A stretch of 64,000 nucleotides of DNA from CBDBZL01 sp965213545 (GCA_965213545.1 CBDBZL010000002.1:1736001-1800000), one strand, 5' to 3'; positions 42,981 through 54,732 are shown, numbered from the stretch's first letter. Program-made: numbers and translations. Notes: generated from the sequence alone by a model not told the origin.

Positions 42981-44402
42981 ATGAACCCGATCACACCTGG
43001 TCCTGCGCCAGGCTGGAAGGCGGAGGCGGGCCATTCGCTGCGCCTGGCGGGGCCGCTGGCGCTGGCCAACCTGCTCCAGATGCTGACCTATGCGATCGAC
43101 GTCATGTTTATCGCCCGGCTCGGAGCGCAGGAACTGGCGGCGTCCGCGCTGGCGGCGGCCATCTTCGGCCTGCTCATCTGGTCGCTGCAGAGCCTGACGG
43201 GCGCGGTGGCCCCGATCATGGCCGCCGAACTGGGCGCCCGGGCTCCCGCGCTCAGACCCGTGCGCCGGGCGATGCGCATGGCGCTGTGGCTGAGCATCGC
43301 TACCGGCGCGGTGGCGATGGCGATCTGTGCGGCGGGCGAGCAGATCATGCTGGCGACCGGGCAGGACCGGGCGGTCGCGCGCCTGGCGGGCGACTACATG
43401 GCGATCCTGCTGTGGTCGACCATTCCCATGATCGCGGCCGGCGTGCTGCGCAACTTCGTCGCCGCGCTCGGCCGGCCGGTGTTCGCCACGCTCATCACCG
43501 CGGTGGGCATCGCGGTCAACGTGCTGGCGAACTGGGTGCTGATCTTCGGCAACTGGGGGGCGCCGGCGCTGGGACTGGAAGGCGCGGCTATCGCCACGCT
43601 GCTGACCTCGCTCGTCACCCTGGCGCTCTACGTCATCGCGATCGCCGCCGATCCGCGTCTGGCGCGCTACCATGTGTTCGGCTTCTTTTGGCGACCTGAC
43701 TGGCCGCGCCTCTCTGAACTGGTGCGGCTGGGCTTTCCCATCGGGCTTACGGTGCTGGCCGAGGCGGGGGTGTTCGGCGCCGCCGCCTTCCTGATGGGGC
43801 GCATCGGCGCACTCGAGCTCGCCGCGCATACCATCGCGCTGCAGATCGCCGCGCTTGCCTTCCAGGTTCCGTTCGGGGTGAGTCAGGCGGCGACTATCCG
43901 GGTGGGATATTTTTTTGGCGCGAGCGATCCCGAGGGAATAAAGCGGGCGGGATGGACCGCCATCGCGCTGGGCAGCGGCTTCATGCTGCTCACCGCCACG
44001 CTCATCGTCCTCGCGCCCGACTGGCTGTTGTGGGTCTATCTCGATACGCGCGATCCCGCCAACGAGGCGCTTGCCGTCGTCGCGCTGGGACTGCTGGCAG
44101 TGGCCGCCGCGTTCCAGGTGTTCGACGGGCTGCAGGTGGTGGCCGCCGGTGCGCTGCGCGGACTGAAGGATACGCGCATGCCGATGTGGATCGCGCTGTT
44201 CTCCTACTGGGGGCCGGGCTTCGGGCTCGCCGCCTGGTTGGGACTTGCCACTTCGCTGGGCGCGATCGGCGTCTGGATCGGGCTCGCCGCAGGACTGGTG
44301 ACCGCCTCGGTGCTGCTGATGTGGCGTTGGCACCGGCGCGGCGTTCTTGGGCTGGTGCCGATGATGGCAAAACGTTCGGCAATCGTGATGAACAGCGGTT
44401 GA
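42981..44402 (+). CDS. MATE-family multidrug efflux transporter
   Basis: Inner-membrane exporter of the MATE (NorM/DinF) superfamily, 473 residues with about twelve hydrophobic helices in two six-helix halves. Typical blocks: [56 protein letters not shown] and [18 protein letters not shown]. It exchanges cations (sodium or protons) for organic cations; substrate cannot be predicted. The ATG at 42981 was chosen over GTG 42972. Its stop codon overlaps the -35 of the groES promoter. Confidence 0.93.
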   Translation: MNPITPGPAPGWKAEAGHSLRLAGPLALANLLQMLTYAIDVMFIARLGAQELAASALAAAIFGLLIWSLQSLTGAVAPIMAAELGARAPALRPVRRAMRMALWLSIATGAVAMAICAAGEQIMLATGQDRAVARLAGDYMAILLWSTIPMIAAGVLRNFVAALGRPVFATLITAVGIAVNVLANWVLIFGNWGAPALGLEGAAIATLLTSLVTLALYVIAIAADPRLARYHVFGFFWRPDWPRLSELVRLGFPIGLTVLAEAGVFGAAAFLMGRIGALELAAHTIALQIAALAFQVPFGVSQAATIRVGYFFGASDPEGIKRAGWTAIALGSGFMLLTATLIVLAPDWLLWVYLDTRDPANEALAVVALGLLAVAAAFQVFDGLQVVAAGALRGLKDTRMPMWIALFSYWGPGFGLAAWLGLATSLGAIGVWIGLAAGLVTASVLLMWRWHRRGVLGLVPMMAKRSAIVMNSG

Positions 44403-44427
44403 CGGCCGCGTTCATGCTAACCATATG
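44399..44427 (+). promoter_or_regulatory. groESL promoter
   Basis: TTGACG (44399-44404), 17 bases, CATATG (44422-44427). Predicted start near 44434, immediately at the CIRCE element. It begins inside the MATE stop codon. Confidence 0.6.
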
Positions 44428-44436
44428 CGCCCCGGC

Positions 44437-44461
44437 TGGCACTCGCCAAGCTTGAGTGCCA
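44437..44461. promoter_or_regulatory. CIRCE element (HrcA operator)
   Basis: TGGCACTC, nine bases, GAGTGCCA: perfect 8-base arms with the canonical N9 spacing, located between the promoter and groES. HrcA binding here represses groESL until heat shock. Confidence 0.92.
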
Positions 44462-44496
44462 ATGCACGTTCAACATCAAAGGAAGAGGTCCATAAT

Positions 44497-44784
44497 ATGG
44501 CATTCCGTCCGCTGCACGACCGCGTTCTGGTCCGCCGCATCGAGGCCGAGGAAAAGACGGCCGGTGGCATCATCATCCCCGACAGCGCCAAGGAAAAGCC
44601 GAGCGAGGGCGAGATCGTCGCCGTCGGCACCGGCTCCAAGGCCGATGACGGCAAGGTTACCCCGCTCGACGTCAAGCAAGGCGATCGCATCTTGTTCGGC
44701 AAGTGGTCCGGCACCGAGGTCAAGCTCGATGGCGAGGACATGCTGATCATGAAGGAAAGCGACATCATGGGCGTGATCGCCTGA
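44497..44784 (+). CDS. groES: co-chaperonin GroES
   Basis: A 95-residue heptameric lid of the GroEL chamber: [40 protein letters not shown] (mobile loop) and [21 protein letters not shown] 44497 follows GGAAGAGG. It is first in the heat-shock operon, controlled by the CIRCE element upstream, with groEL 48 bases later. Confidence 0.99.
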   Translation: MAFRPLHDRVLVRRIEAEEKTAGGIIIPDSAKEKPSEGEIVAVGTGSKADDGKVTPLDVKQGDRILFGKWSGTEVKLDGEDMLIMKESDIMGVIA

Positions 44785-46488
<1,704 letters not shown>

Positions 46489-46523
46489 GTCCGCCGCCTG
46501 CCGTTCGCGGCATCGCGCAAAAC

Positions 46524-46560
46524 GAGGGGGCCGGGGAGCACATGCTTCCCGGCCCCTCTT
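46524..46560 (+). terminator. terminator of groESL
   Basis: Long GC stem (46524-46539 with 46544-46558, one bulge), tetraloop-like turn, then a short CTTCGT. Placed 36 bases after groEL. Confidence 0.7.
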
Positions 46561-46655
46561 CGTATCCCCCGCTGGTCGTCTCGGGGTTTGCCCGGCACCA
46601 TCCCCGCGCTGAACCGTTTCAATGCGCACGGGTGAAGGACCGAGGAGATTGCCCA

Positions 46656-47063
46656 ATGAAAATACCCCACCGCGCGCATGTAGCGCTGGTCGACGGCACG
46701 CGCTTCGTGCTGATGCGCAATACCGGGCAGATATTCGAGCCCAAGCTCGAGCCGGTGGCCGAGCCGACGCTGGAGCCGACCAATTTCTCGGCCGGCGTCA
46801 AGCATCAGGACAAGGCCGGCCAGCGGACGGGCAGCACCGACCTTAATGAACTGGCGCACGGCGCGGCGGCGGCCGAATGGCTCAATGCCAAGGCCTTGTC
46901 CGGCGAGATCGAGCAGCTGGTAATTGTCGCCGATCCTAAGACGCTTGGGGAAATGCGGCGCCATTATCACAAGGAGTTGAGCGCGCGGCTGGTCGGGGAA
47001 CTCGACAAGGCGCTGACCGGCGAACCGGTGCCGCAGATCGAAAAGGCGCTCGCCGCGGCGTGA
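46656..47063 (+). CDS. host-attachment-family protein (AtsE/baeRF-like)
   Basis: A 135-residue soluble protein with the host-attachment family pattern: HVALVDGTRFVLMRNTG at the start, a Glu/Pro-rich strand, and IEQLVIVADPKTLGEMRRHY followed by LSARLVGELDKALT. The fold resembles the baeRF/eRF1 middle domain. The name comes from an Agrobacterium attachment locus; its biochemical role is not established. GAGGAG lies before ATG 46656. No signal peptide. It stands alone between groESL and pcm. Confidence 0.85.
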   Translation: MKIPHRAHVALVDGTRFVLMRNTGQIFEPKLEPVAEPTLEPTNFSAGVKHQDKAGQRTGSTDLNELAHGAAAAEWLNAKALSGEIEQLVIVADPKTLGEMRRHYHKELSARLVGELDKALTGEPVPQIEKALAAA

Positions 47064-47118
47064 CCAGATCGCGGCATAGGACCGCACGCTGCGGTGCGTT
47101 CGAACAGGGCCGGTTTCG

Positions 47119-47787
47119 ATGAGCGGATATGACGCGCTGCGGGCCGCCATGGTCGGGGAGCAACTCGAGCGGCGCGGTATCAATGACCCCGCGGTGCTGC
47201 GAGCGATGCACGAAGTCCCGCGCGAAGTTTTCGTGCCCGAACATCTGATTGAGCACTCCTATGAAGATGGGCCGTTGCCGATCGGCCAAGGCCAGACCAT
47301 CTCGCAACCTTTCATCGTGGCGCTGATGATCGAAAGCGCGTGTGTCGCGCCGGGTGACCGGGTGCTGGAGGTCGGTGCCGGGTCGGGATACGGCGCGGCG
47401 GTGTTGTCGCGTATCGCCGGGCAGGTGATCGCGGTCGAGCGCCACGCCGACCTGGCGCAATCGGCGGGTGAGCGGATTGCGATGCTAGGTTATGACAACT
47501 GCCGCATCGATACCGGCGATGGCAGCGCCGGCATTGCCGATGAAGCGCCGTTCGATGCCATCATCATCGCCGCGGGCGGAGCCACTATCCCCGAACCGCT
47601 GCGCTGTCAGTTGGCAATCGGTGGGCGGCTGGTCATGCCCGTGGGCAGCACGGCGATGCAAGTGCTTCGCCGTCTAATCCGCACCGCCGAGGACGAATGG
47701 CAAGAGACCGACCTTTGCGAAGTGCGCTTCGTCCCGCTGATCGGCGAGCATGGGCGCATCAAGGACGACGAGCTGCAAGGAAGCTGA
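47119..47787 (+). CDS. pcm: protein-L-isoaspartate O-methyltransferase
   Basis: Repairs isomerised Asp/Asn residues in aged proteins using S-adenosylmethionine. The 222-residue chain shows REVFVPEHLIEHSYEDGPLP, GQGQTISQPFIVALM and the SAM-binding motif VLEVGAGSGYGAAVLSRIAG. It also has AIIIAAGGATIPEPLRCQL and GGRLVMPVG. Length and order fit. It starts at ATG 47119, 55 bases after the host-attachment gene, possibly co-transcribed. Confidence 0.95.
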   Translation: MSGYDALRAAMVGEQLERRGINDPAVLRAMHEVPREVFVPEHLIEHSYEDGPLPIGQGQTISQPFIVALMIESACVAPGDRVLEVGAGSGYGAAVLSRIAGQVIAVERHADLAQSAGERIAMLGYDNCRIDTGDGSAGIADEAPFDAIIIAAGGATIPEPLRCQLAIGGRLVMPVGSTAMQVLRRLIRTAEDEWQETDLCEVRFVPLIGEHGRIKDDELQGS

Positions 47788-47895
47788 AGAACCCGCGGCT
47801 GCACCGCATCGGTGCACTTCCATAGCGCCGGCGATTGTGGCACGCATGGCTCTCGTTCATCTTTTGCAAACCATTTCCGGGGCATAGTCGATCAG

Positions 47896-48906
47896 ATGGG
47901 AATGCGAATTTTCACCAAGCTTGCAGCCACGATCGCGCTCTTTCTTGCCGCGATCGCGCCGGCCGGTGCGCAGGATTTGCACGCCGGGTTCGAGACCGAG
48001 TTCGACAATGCTTTGGGCACGGAAATGCGCGCGCCACGCGACTATTCGCCCAGCATTGATACGCTTCTCGAACAGCGTATCGCGCAGCTTGCGGAGAGCA
48101 GCAGGGGCCGCATCGGCGTGGCGGCGATCGACCTGTCGACCGGGCACGAAATCTCCATCCTCGGCGATCAGCGCTTTCCCATGGCCAGCACCAGCAAGAT
48201 CGCTATCGCCGCTACCTATCTGGAGGGCGTCGACCAGGGTCGATGGAGCTTGTCGAGCGAGTTTCCGCTGCTCCTACCGACTGGCTCGAAGCCTTTTTCC
48301 ACCAGCGCGGCGCCCGTTCGTCGTGGGCAATACTTGACCGCGCTCGAGCTAATCGACCTGATGATCACGCGCAGTTCCAACCCGGCGACCGATGCGCTGA
48401 TCGCTACGGTAGGAGGCACCGGTGCGGTCAATGACTGGACGCGGCGCGCGGGGATCGGGGAGTTCGAGCTGACCCGCGATATTGCTACACTGGTGCGCGA
48501 TGATGGCGAGTTCGATCCGGCTATCCATATCGACCGGCGGGACAGCGCCACGCCGCGCGCCATGATCGAGCTGCTCGCCGGCCTCCACCAGGGCCGCTGG
48601 CTCAGCGCTTCCAGCCGCGCGGTCATTATCAGCGCGATGGAGCGCTGCCGGACGGGCAAGCGCCGGATCCCGGCGATGATGCCGGCTTCGGTCACCGTCG
48701 CGCACAAGACGGGCTCGCTGAACAACACTTCGAGCGATGTCGGCATCCTCACCGCGCCCGACGGCCGGGCCATCGCGCTGGCGATCTATGTCACTGGTCA
48801 GGGAACGCGGCTCAACCGGGAGCGCCGGATCGCCTCGATCGCGCGGGCGATCTATGATGGCTATACCGAGCCTTCGCGCGGCTGGCTCAACGCGCCGGCG
48901 AACTAG
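47896..48906 (+). CDS. exported serine hydrolase, class A beta-lactamase-like fold
   Basis: A 336-residue periplasmic protein with a signal peptide (RIFTKLAATIALFLAAIAPAGAQ). Penicillin-recognising-enzyme motifs are present: active-site STSK (SxxK) in FPMASTSKIAIAA, SSN in ITRSSNPATD, and HKTGSL (KTG). DRRDSATPRAMIELLAGL matches the class A fold after the omega loop. The omega-loop ExxLN with the deacylating Glu166 is not recognisable, so it may not be an efficient beta-lactamase and could be a DD-peptidase-like or other serine hydrolase. Start ATG 47896, or 47902. Confidence 0.82.
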   Translation: MGMRIFTKLAATIALFLAAIAPAGAQDLHAGFETEFDNALGTEMRAPRDYSPSIDTLLEQRIAQLAESSRGRIGVAAIDLSTGHEISILGDQRFPMASTSKIAIAATYLEGVDQGRWSLSSEFPLLLPTGSKPFSTSAAPVRRGQYLTALELIDLMITRSSNPATDALIATVGGTGAVNDWTRRAGIGEFELTRDIATLVRDDGEFDPAIHIDRRDSATPRAMIELLAGLHQGRWLSASSRAVIISAMERCRTGKRRIPAMMPASVTVAHKTGSLNNTSSDVGILTAPDGRAIALAIYVTGQGTRLNRERRIASIARAIYDGYTEPSRGWLNAPAN

Positions 48907-48980
48907 CCGAGCGAACCGCTCGGCGCTTGCAGATCGATCGCGCGCTCCGCTTTAATCGGTCATCCCGACCATACGCCAAC

Positions 48981-49019
48981 AAAAAAGGGGCGCGGCCATT
49001 GCGGCCACGCCCCTTATTT
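48981..49019 (-). terminator. terminator of the small lipoprotein gene (possibly bidirectional)
   Basis: GGGGCG-GGCC / GGCC-CGCCCC stem around 48987-49013. On the minus strand it is followed by a run of six T, so it ends the 49039-49290 gene; on the plus strand TTATTT may also stop the hydrolase transcript. Confidence 0.88.
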
Positions 49020-49038
49020 CGTTCGCTGTCGGACGAAA

Positions 49039-49290
49039 TCAGTCGACGGCGGCTTCGGTGACGGTCTCGTCCTGAAGCTCGGCTTCGGTCTCGACCAGGC
49101 CTTCGTCGACCATGGCACCGGTTTCGGCACCCATCTGCTCGACGTCATTGCCGATGGCGTCCATGTTGGTCTCGGCATCGGCCGCCATCGAGTCCATCGT
49201 GGCTTCCGCATTCTCCTCGGTGCCACCCGAACAGGCGGCAAGCGACATCGTGGCGATGGCGGCCGCGGTGGCCAGTACGATCTTGCGCAT
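49039..49290 (-). CDS. small acidic lipoprotein
   Basis: An 83-residue predicted lipoprotein with signal MRKIVLATAAAIATMSLAAC and lipobox SLAAC. The mature part is very acidic, rich in Glu, Asp, Ala and Met, with heptad-like spacing that suggests one or two helices. No known family; similar short acidic lipoproteins are common in this bacterial group as far as I recall. Start ATG 49290 gives a compact signal; an upstream extension to 49410 was rejected. A strong terminator follows. Confidence 0.8.
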   Translation of the reverse strand: MRKIVLATAAAIATMSLAACSGGTEENAEATMDSMAADAETNMDAIGNDVEQMGAETGAMVDEGLVETEAELQDETVTEAAVD

Positions 49291-49374
49291 GTCTTGTATC
49301 CTTATCCTATCGAAACTGGACCGGGGCTGACCCTGCCCAGAGCAGGCATCGGCCCGGCTCACCTGCCTAAATAA

Positions 49375-49409
49375 TGCCACATTTGGGCAAAGCAAGCAAA
49401 AATGTGGCA
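49375..49409. repeat. inverted repeat in the polA / lipoprotein divergent region
   Basis: TGCCACATTT (49375-49384) and AAATGTGGCA (49400-49409) are perfect 10-base arms 15 bases apart. The same stretch also reads as a rough direct repeat (ACATTTGGGCA / ACAATTGGGGCA). It overlaps a possible minus-strand promoter (TTGCTT-17-CATTAT), so an operator is plausible. Confidence 0.6.
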
Positions 49410-49489
49410 CAATTGGGGCAGGCCTTCTCGAGCCAGGGCGATCGATGATGCCTGCTGACCGGCACGCAGGCCTTTGCTAGCAGACCCCA

Positions 49490-52357
49490 ATGGCACAATC
49501 TTCGAATGAAAAGCAGCATCTCTACCTGGTCGACGGGTCGGCCTACATCTTCCGCGCCTATCATCGCCTACCGCCGCTGACCAATCCTAAGGGAACCCCG
49601 GTCGGCGCGGTCTATGGCTATACGACGATGCTGTGGCGGCTGGCGCAGGACCTCGATGCCGCGATCGGGCCGACACACCTGGCGGTCATCCTCGACAAGG
49701 CCAGCCATTCCTTCCGCAACGATCTCTACCCGCAATACAAGGCGCACCGGCCCGAGCCGCCTGCGGACCTGGTGCCGCAATTTCCGCTGATCCGCGATGC
49801 GACGCGCGCGTTCAGCCTGGCCTGCATCGAGGAGGAGGGGCTGGAGGCGGATGATCTGATCGCCTCCTACGCGCGCGCGGCGACCCGGCGCGGCTGGGAT
49901 GTGACCATCGTGTCTTCCGACAAGGACCTGATGCAACTGGTCGGACGCTGCGCGGATCCTGATGAGGGGGAGGGCGGCTGTATCGACATGCTCGATACGA
50001 TGAAGAACCAGCGGATCGAGGTGGCCGAGGTGGTCGAGAAGTTCGGTGTCCCGCCCGAAAAGCTCGGCGATGTGCTGGCGCTGATGGGGGACAGCGTGGA
50101 CAATGTGCCGGGCATTTTCGGCATCGGCCTGAAGACCGCGACCGGTCTTATCCAAGACCATGGCAGCCTTGCCGCCGCGCTCGATGCGGCGCCTGCGATG
50201 AAGCCTTCCAAGCTTCGCGAACGGTTGATCGAGGGGCGCGACATGGCGCTCTTAAGCCGCACGCTGGTGCAGCTGAAGGAAGATTGCCCGCTGCCTCAGC
50301 CGATCGAGGACTTCCGTCTCGATGGGGTGCCTAGCGAGCCGCTGGCCGCGTTCCTGACCGCGCATGGCTTCACCAGTCTGCTGAAGCGGCTCGATGGGGG
50401 AGCGGGTTCTCCCGACCGGGCCAACAACCTTAACCCGGCCAAGCGCGCCAAGACGACCGCTACCGCCGCGCCGCCGGGCAATGTCCAGTCGCTCCCCGAT
50501 CTGCCCGCGATCGACCGCTCCGTGTATGAATGCGTCACCACGATGGAACGGCTCGAGCATTGGATCGCGCGCGCCTTTGCCGCCCGGCGGGTGGCGATCG
50601 ACACCGAGACCAGCGCGCTCGATGCGATGCAGGCCGAGCTGGCCGGGATCAGCCTGGCGCTGGGACCGGGAGATGCCTGCTACATCCCGCTGGGACATGG
50701 GGGCAGCGACATGTTCGCCGAGCGCCCGCAGCAGGTGGAGCGCAGCGCGGCCTATGACGCCTTGCGGCCGCTGCTCGAAAGCGATGCGGTCCTCAAGATC
50801 GGCCAAAACGTCAAATACGACATCAATATCCTCGCACGCTGCGCGAATATCGCGCTCGGACCGGTGGATGACACCATGATCATGAGTTTTGCCATGGATG
50901 CCGGGCGGTCTCCCGAGGGCATCGGCGGTGGGCACGGGATGGACGAGCTTGCCGAGCGCCACCTGTCGCATACCACGCTGACCTTCAAGGACATCTGCGG
51001 CGCGGGCAAGAAGGCGATCCCGTTCGGCGAGGTGCCGCTAGACAAGGCGAGCGAATATGCCGCGGAGGATGCCGAGGTGACCTGGCGCCTCTGGCGATCC
51101 CTCAAACCCCGCCTTGCCGCCGAACAGGCGACACGGATTTACGAGCGGGTGGACCGGCCGCTGATCCGGGTCGTGGCAGCGATGGAGCGGCACGGGATCA
51201 AGGTTGATCGTAGCCAGCTCGCCAGGTTGTCGGACGAGTTCTCGGTCGAGATCGCGCGTATCGAAGGCGAGGTGTGGACGGCCTGCGGGCAGGAATTCAC
51301 TATCGGCAGCCCCAAGCAGCTCGGCGAAATCCTGTTCGACAAGCTTGGCTATCAGGGCGGCAGGAAAGGCAAGAGCGGGCAGTATTCGACCGATCAGGCG
51401 ATGCTCGAGAAGCTGGCGGCGCAGGGCGCGCCGGTGGCGAACAAGGTGCTCGAATGGCGCCAGCTGACCAAGCTCAAAAACACCTATACCGACGCGCTCC
51501 AGGCAGCCATCGATCCGGATACGGGCCGGGTGCATACCTCCTACAGTCTGGTCGGTGCGCAGACGGGGCGGCTGTCATCGACCGATCCCAATTTGCAGAA
51601 TATCCCCATCCGTACTGCGATCGGCCGCCAGATCCGCCGGGCCTTCGTGCCCGAACCGGGCAACGTGCTGCTCGCCGCCGACTATTCGCAGATCGAGTTG
51701 CGGCTAGCCGCGCACATGGCCGATGTCGGTCCGCTCAAGGAGGCATTCGCGGCGGGCGAGGACATCCACGCGCGCACCGCGACGGAGATGTTCGGCAGCG
51801 TTGATCGCGACACGCGCGCACAGGCCAAGACGATCAATTTCGCGATCCTGTACGGGATCAGCCGCTGGGGTTTGGCGGGCAGGCTGAGCGTGGAGGCGGA
51901 CGAAGCGCAGGCCATGATCGACCGCTATTTCGAACGCTTCCCCGGCATCCAGCGCTATATCGTCACCACGCTGGAGCAGGTGCGCGAGCAGGGCTATTCG
52001 CACACGCTGTTCGGTCGCAAGACCTGGTTTCCGCGGATCGGCTCGAAGAACCAGGCCGAGCGCAGCGGTTCCGAGCGCGCGGCGATCAACGCGCCGATCC
52101 AGGGCACCAGCGCGGACATCATCAAGCGGGCAATGGTGCGGATGGGGCCGGCGCTGGCCGATGCCGGGCTCTCGCAGGTGCGGATGCTGCTCCAGGTGCA
52201 TGACGAGCTGGTGTTCGAACTGCCGGCGGGCGATGCGGCCGCTGCGGCGCCGGTGATCGAGCGGGTCATGGCCGAGGCCGCGCTTCCGGCGGTCGCGCTC
52301 GACGTGCCACTAGCAATCGAGGTCGGTCATGGGGAGAGCTGGGACGCGGCGCATTGA
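49490..52357 (+). CDS. polA: DNA polymerase I
   Basis: Repair and Okazaki-fragment polymerase, 955 residues. The N-terminal 5'-nuclease domain (LYLVDGSAYIFRAYH, GLEADDLIASYAR, SSDKDLMQL) and an active-looking 3'-5' exonuclease (IDTETSALD near residue 370) are present. The family A polymerase has LSSTDPNLQNIPIRT, the metal-binding DYSQIELRLAAHM near 730, the O-helix RAQAKTINFAILYGIS, and QVHDELVFE near the end. Start ATG 49490. Single gene, divergent from the small lipoprotein. Confidence 0.98.
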   Translation: MAQSSNEKQHLYLVDGSAYIFRAYHRLPPLTNPKGTPVGAVYGYTTMLWRLAQDLDAAIGPTHLAVILDKASHSFRNDLYPQYKAHRPEPPADLVPQFPLIRDATRAFSLACIEEEGLEADDLIASYARAATRRGWDVTIVSSDKDLMQLVGRCADPDEGEGGCIDMLDTMKNQRIEVAEVVEKFGVPPEKLGDVLALMGDSVDNVPGIFGIGLKTATGLIQDHGSLAAALDAAPAMKPSKLRERLIEGRDMALLSRTLVQLKEDCPLPQPIEDFRLDGVPSEPLAAFLTAHGFTSLLKRLDGGAGSPDRANNLNPAKRAKTTATAAPPGNVQSLPDLPAIDRSVYECVTTMERLEHWIARAFAARRVAIDTETSALDAMQAELAGISLALGPGDACYIPLGHGGSDMFAERPQQVERSAAYDALRPLLESDAVLKIGQNVKYDINILARCANIALGPVDDTMIMSFAMDAGRSPEGIGGGHGMDELAERHLSHTTLTFKDICGAGKKAIPFGEVPLDKASEYAAEDAEVTWRLWRSLKPRLAAEQATRIYERVDRPLIRVVAAMERHGIKVDRSQLARLSDEFSVEIARIEGEVWTACGQEFTIGSPKQLGEILFDKLGYQGGRKGKSGQYSTDQAMLEKLAAQGAPVANKVLEWRQLTKLKNTYTDALQAAIDPDTGRVHTSYSLVGAQTGRLSSTDPNLQNIPIRTAIGRQIRRAFVPEPGNVLLAADYSQIELRLAAHMADVGPLKEAFAAGEDIHARTATEMFGSVDRDTRAQAKTINFAILYGISRWGLAGRLSVEADEAQAMIDRYFERFPGIQRYIVTTLEQVREQGYSHTLFGRKTWFPRIGSKNQAERSGSERAAINAPIQGTSADIIKRAMVRMGPALADAGLSQVRMLLQVHDELVFELPAGDAAAAAPVIERVMAEAALPAVALDVPLAIEVGHGESWDAAH

Positions 52358-52427
52358 TTGCGTCTTTGTCGTAGCACGGCTGCGTCCGCGACGGTGCTAG
52401 CGGAACCCGCGCAGTCCGTGCGCAGCG

Positions 52428-53420
52428 TTAGGTATCCGAGAGGTGATCGGCGCGTCCGAAATCGGGCCGGGCATCGTCCTGACCCAGCGCGATCACCTGC
52501 CTGCGGATGTCGCGGGTGCGCGCGAACAAGGTGAACAATGCATCGCCATCGCCTGCCCGGATGGCCTCGCGCATGCGTTCCAGGTCGGTGAGGAAGGCAT
52601 CGAGCATGTCGAGCACCGCCTCGCGATTGGTCAGGAACACATCGCGCCACATTACCGGGTCGCTGGCGGCGATGCGGGTGAAGTCGCGAAACCCGCCGGC
52701 CGAATATTTGATCACCTCGCTGCGCGTCACCTGCTCCATGTCCGAAGCGGTGCCCACGATGGTATAGGCGATGAGGTGCGGAATATGGCTGGTCACCGCG
52801 AGCACCCGGTCGTGATGCGCAGGCTCCATCACCTCCACCATGGCACCCAGCGCTTGCCAGAAACCGGACAACGCCGCGATCTTGTTAGCGGGTGCGTCGG
52901 GCGGCGGGGTGAGGATGCACCATCGACCACCGAACAGCTGGGCAAAGCCTGCATCGGGCCCCGACTTCTCGGTTCCGGCAACTGGGTGGGCGGGGATCAG
53001 CACCGCCTCGGGTGGCAGGATGGCAGTCAGTCGCTCGGCGACCAGCGCCTTGGACGAGCCGGTATCGCTGATGATCGTGCCTGCCCCCACGCTGTCGGCG
53101 ATATCGGCGGCGACCGCTTCCATCAGGCCTACCGGGACGCACAGGATAACCAGATCGGCGCCCCGAACCGCATCTGTAGCAGTGTCGCAGATGCGGCCTG
53201 CAAGTCCGCGCTCGGCCGCGCGCCGGCGCACTGCGTGGTCGCGGTCATAGCCGCTGGTCTCGACATGCGGCAGATGGCGGGCGACCGCCAGGCCGAGGGA
53301 ACCGCCGATCAAACCCAGGCCGATAATGGCGACGCGCTCGATCCGCGCTGGTCCGGTATCCGCCAGCTCGGACCCTTCTCCTGTGTGCGATGACCCGCTG
53401 TCCCCCGGTGCGCTGGTCAC
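52428..53420 (-). CDS. tyrA: prephenate/arogenate dehydrogenase
   Basis: NAD(P)-dependent tyrosine-pathway enzyme, 330 residues. The Rossmann motif [20 protein letters not shown] is at about residues 30-49, followed by [16 protein letters not shown] and [15 protein letters not shown]. The catalytic-helix region is [17 protein letters not shown]. No chorismate mutase or ACT domain is attached. The start is GTG 53420, overlapping the hisC stop (GTGA), so hisC and tyrA are coupled; the first 25 residues are Ser/Gly-rich. HisC-type enzymes can transaminate aromatic keto acids, which fits the pairing. Confidence 0.93.
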   Translation of the reverse strand: MTSAPGDSGSSHTGEGSELADTGPARIERVAIIGLGLIGGSLGLAVARHLPHVETSGYDRDHAVRRRAAERGLAGRICDTATDAVRGADLVILCVPVGLMEAVAADIADSVGAGTIISDTGSSKALVAERLTAILPPEAVLIPAHPVAGTEKSGPDAGFAQLFGGRWCILTPPPDAPANKIAALSGFWQALGAMVEVMEPAHHDRVLAVTSHIPHLIAYTIVGTASDMEQVTRSEVIKYSAGGFRDFTRIAASDPVMWRDVFLTNREAVLDMLDAFLTDLERMREAIRAGDGDALFTLFARTRDIRRQVIALGQDDARPDFGRADHLSDT

Positions 53421-54499
53421 CCCACTTGCTCGGCCATTTTGCGCAGCGCGGCGGCGATCGCGTCCATCTGCGGCGCGGTGCCGATGGTGATGCGCAGGCC
53501 TTGGGGCAACCCCTGGCCGGGCAGATGGCGCACCGCGTAGCCCTGTTGGGCAAGCCCGCGCTGCGCTGTCTCGGCATCGAGATTGCCCTCGAACAGCACG
53601 AGCAGGAAGTTGGCTTTGCTCGGCACCGCGCGCAGCCCGTGATTGCCCATCGCGGCGATGGCAGCGGCAAAGCGGGACCGTTCGGCCTCGTTGTGCTCGC
53701 GGCTGGCACGAACGAAATCCTGGTCGGCAAGCGCGGCTTCGGCCGCCACTTGGCCGGAGGTGGTGACGTTGAACGGCCCCCTGATCCGGCCAAGCGCATC
53801 GATCAGGCCTGGCGCACCCGTCGCCCAGCCGACCCGCTCGCCGGCAAGGCCGTATATTTTGGAGAATGTGCGCGTCACCAGCACATTCTCGGCGCGCGCA
53901 GCCAGAGCGAGCCCGCCATCATCGTCTTGCGTATCCAGATATTCGGCATAGGCCTGGTCGAGCACCAGCAGGATGTCGGGCGGCAATGCGGCATGAAGCT
54001 GGGCGATTTCGGCCGATGGGAGGAACGTACCGGTCGGATTGTTGGGATTGGCCAGGAATACCACCCGGGTCCGCGCGGTGATCGCAGCCAGCAGCGCATC
54101 GACATCGGCGCCATATTCGACGTCGGGAACGACAACCGGATCCGCCCCGCAGCGGCGGGTGGCGATCTCGTAGACGGCAAATCCGTAGCGCACATGGATG
54201 ATCTCGTCGTCCGGCCCGGCAAAGGCCTGCGCGGCGAGGTTGAGCAGTTCATCCGACCCCGTTCCGCAGATGATGCGCGCGGGATCAATTTCATGGAGCG
54301 CGCCTATCGCCTGGCGCAGCGTGGTCGCATCGGGATCCGGATAGGGCGCGGCGGACCCTGGCCGGGCGAGCGCGTGCATCGCCCGGGGGCTGGTGCCAAG
54401 CGGGTTTTCGTTGGCTGATAGCTTGACCAGCGCTCGCCCGTCCGCCCCCTTGGCGCGGCCTGGCTGGTAGGCGTGGATTGCGGCGATCCAGGGCTTCAT
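53417..54499 (-). CDS. hisC: histidinol-phosphate / aromatic aminotransferase
   Basis: PLP enzyme of histidine synthesis that in alphaproteobacteria often also serves phenylalanine and tyrosine. From ATG 54499 it has 360 residues: [48 protein letters not shown] and the Schiff-base lysine in [17 protein letters not shown]. The open frame extends upstream to 54802; an alternative ATG at 54634 would add a Pro/Ala-rich 45-residue leader, which I think less likely. First gene of the hisC-tyrA unit, divergent from metX. Confidence 0.92.
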   Translation of the reverse strand: MKPWIAAIHAYQPGRAKGADGRALVKLSANENPLGTSPRAMHALARPGSAAPYPDPDATTLRQAIGALHEIDPARIICGTGSDELLNLAAQAFAGPDDEIIHVRYGFAVYEIATRRCGADPVVVPDVEYGADVDALLAAITARTRVVFLANPNNPTGTFLPSAEIAQLHAALPPDILLVLDQAYAEYLDTQDDDGGLALAARAENVLVTRTFSKIYGLAGERVGWATGAPGLIDALGRIRGPFNVTTSGQVAAEAALADQDFVRASREHNEAERSRFAAAIAAMGNHGLRAVPSKANFLLVLFEGNLDAETAQRGLAQQGYAVRHLPGQGLPQGLRITIGTAPQMDAIAAALRKMAEQVG

Positions 54500-54732
54500 C
54501 TGCGGGCGCGGGGCAGGTGCTGGCTCTGCTTCGAAAGCAACCTCGGGCGCATCGACGGAGGTTTGCTCGACAGGGGATCTATCGCCAGAGGCGCGCCGCG
54601 ATGTATCGGGACCGGGAATAGGTGGCTTTGGCATGATCGCGTTGGCGCATAACCAGTTCGCAGCGCGCTTGCCAGTCGGCCGAACGGGTGCGCGATCCTT
54701 CGCTGTGCCGCCAAGCGCTTTCAGGGCGCTTT

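Noticed and set aside
42915..44333. 472-codon minus-strand frame opposite the MATE gene
   Set aside because: Gln/Arg/His-rich translation typical of an antisense shadow; the MATE protein on the plus strand is unambiguous.
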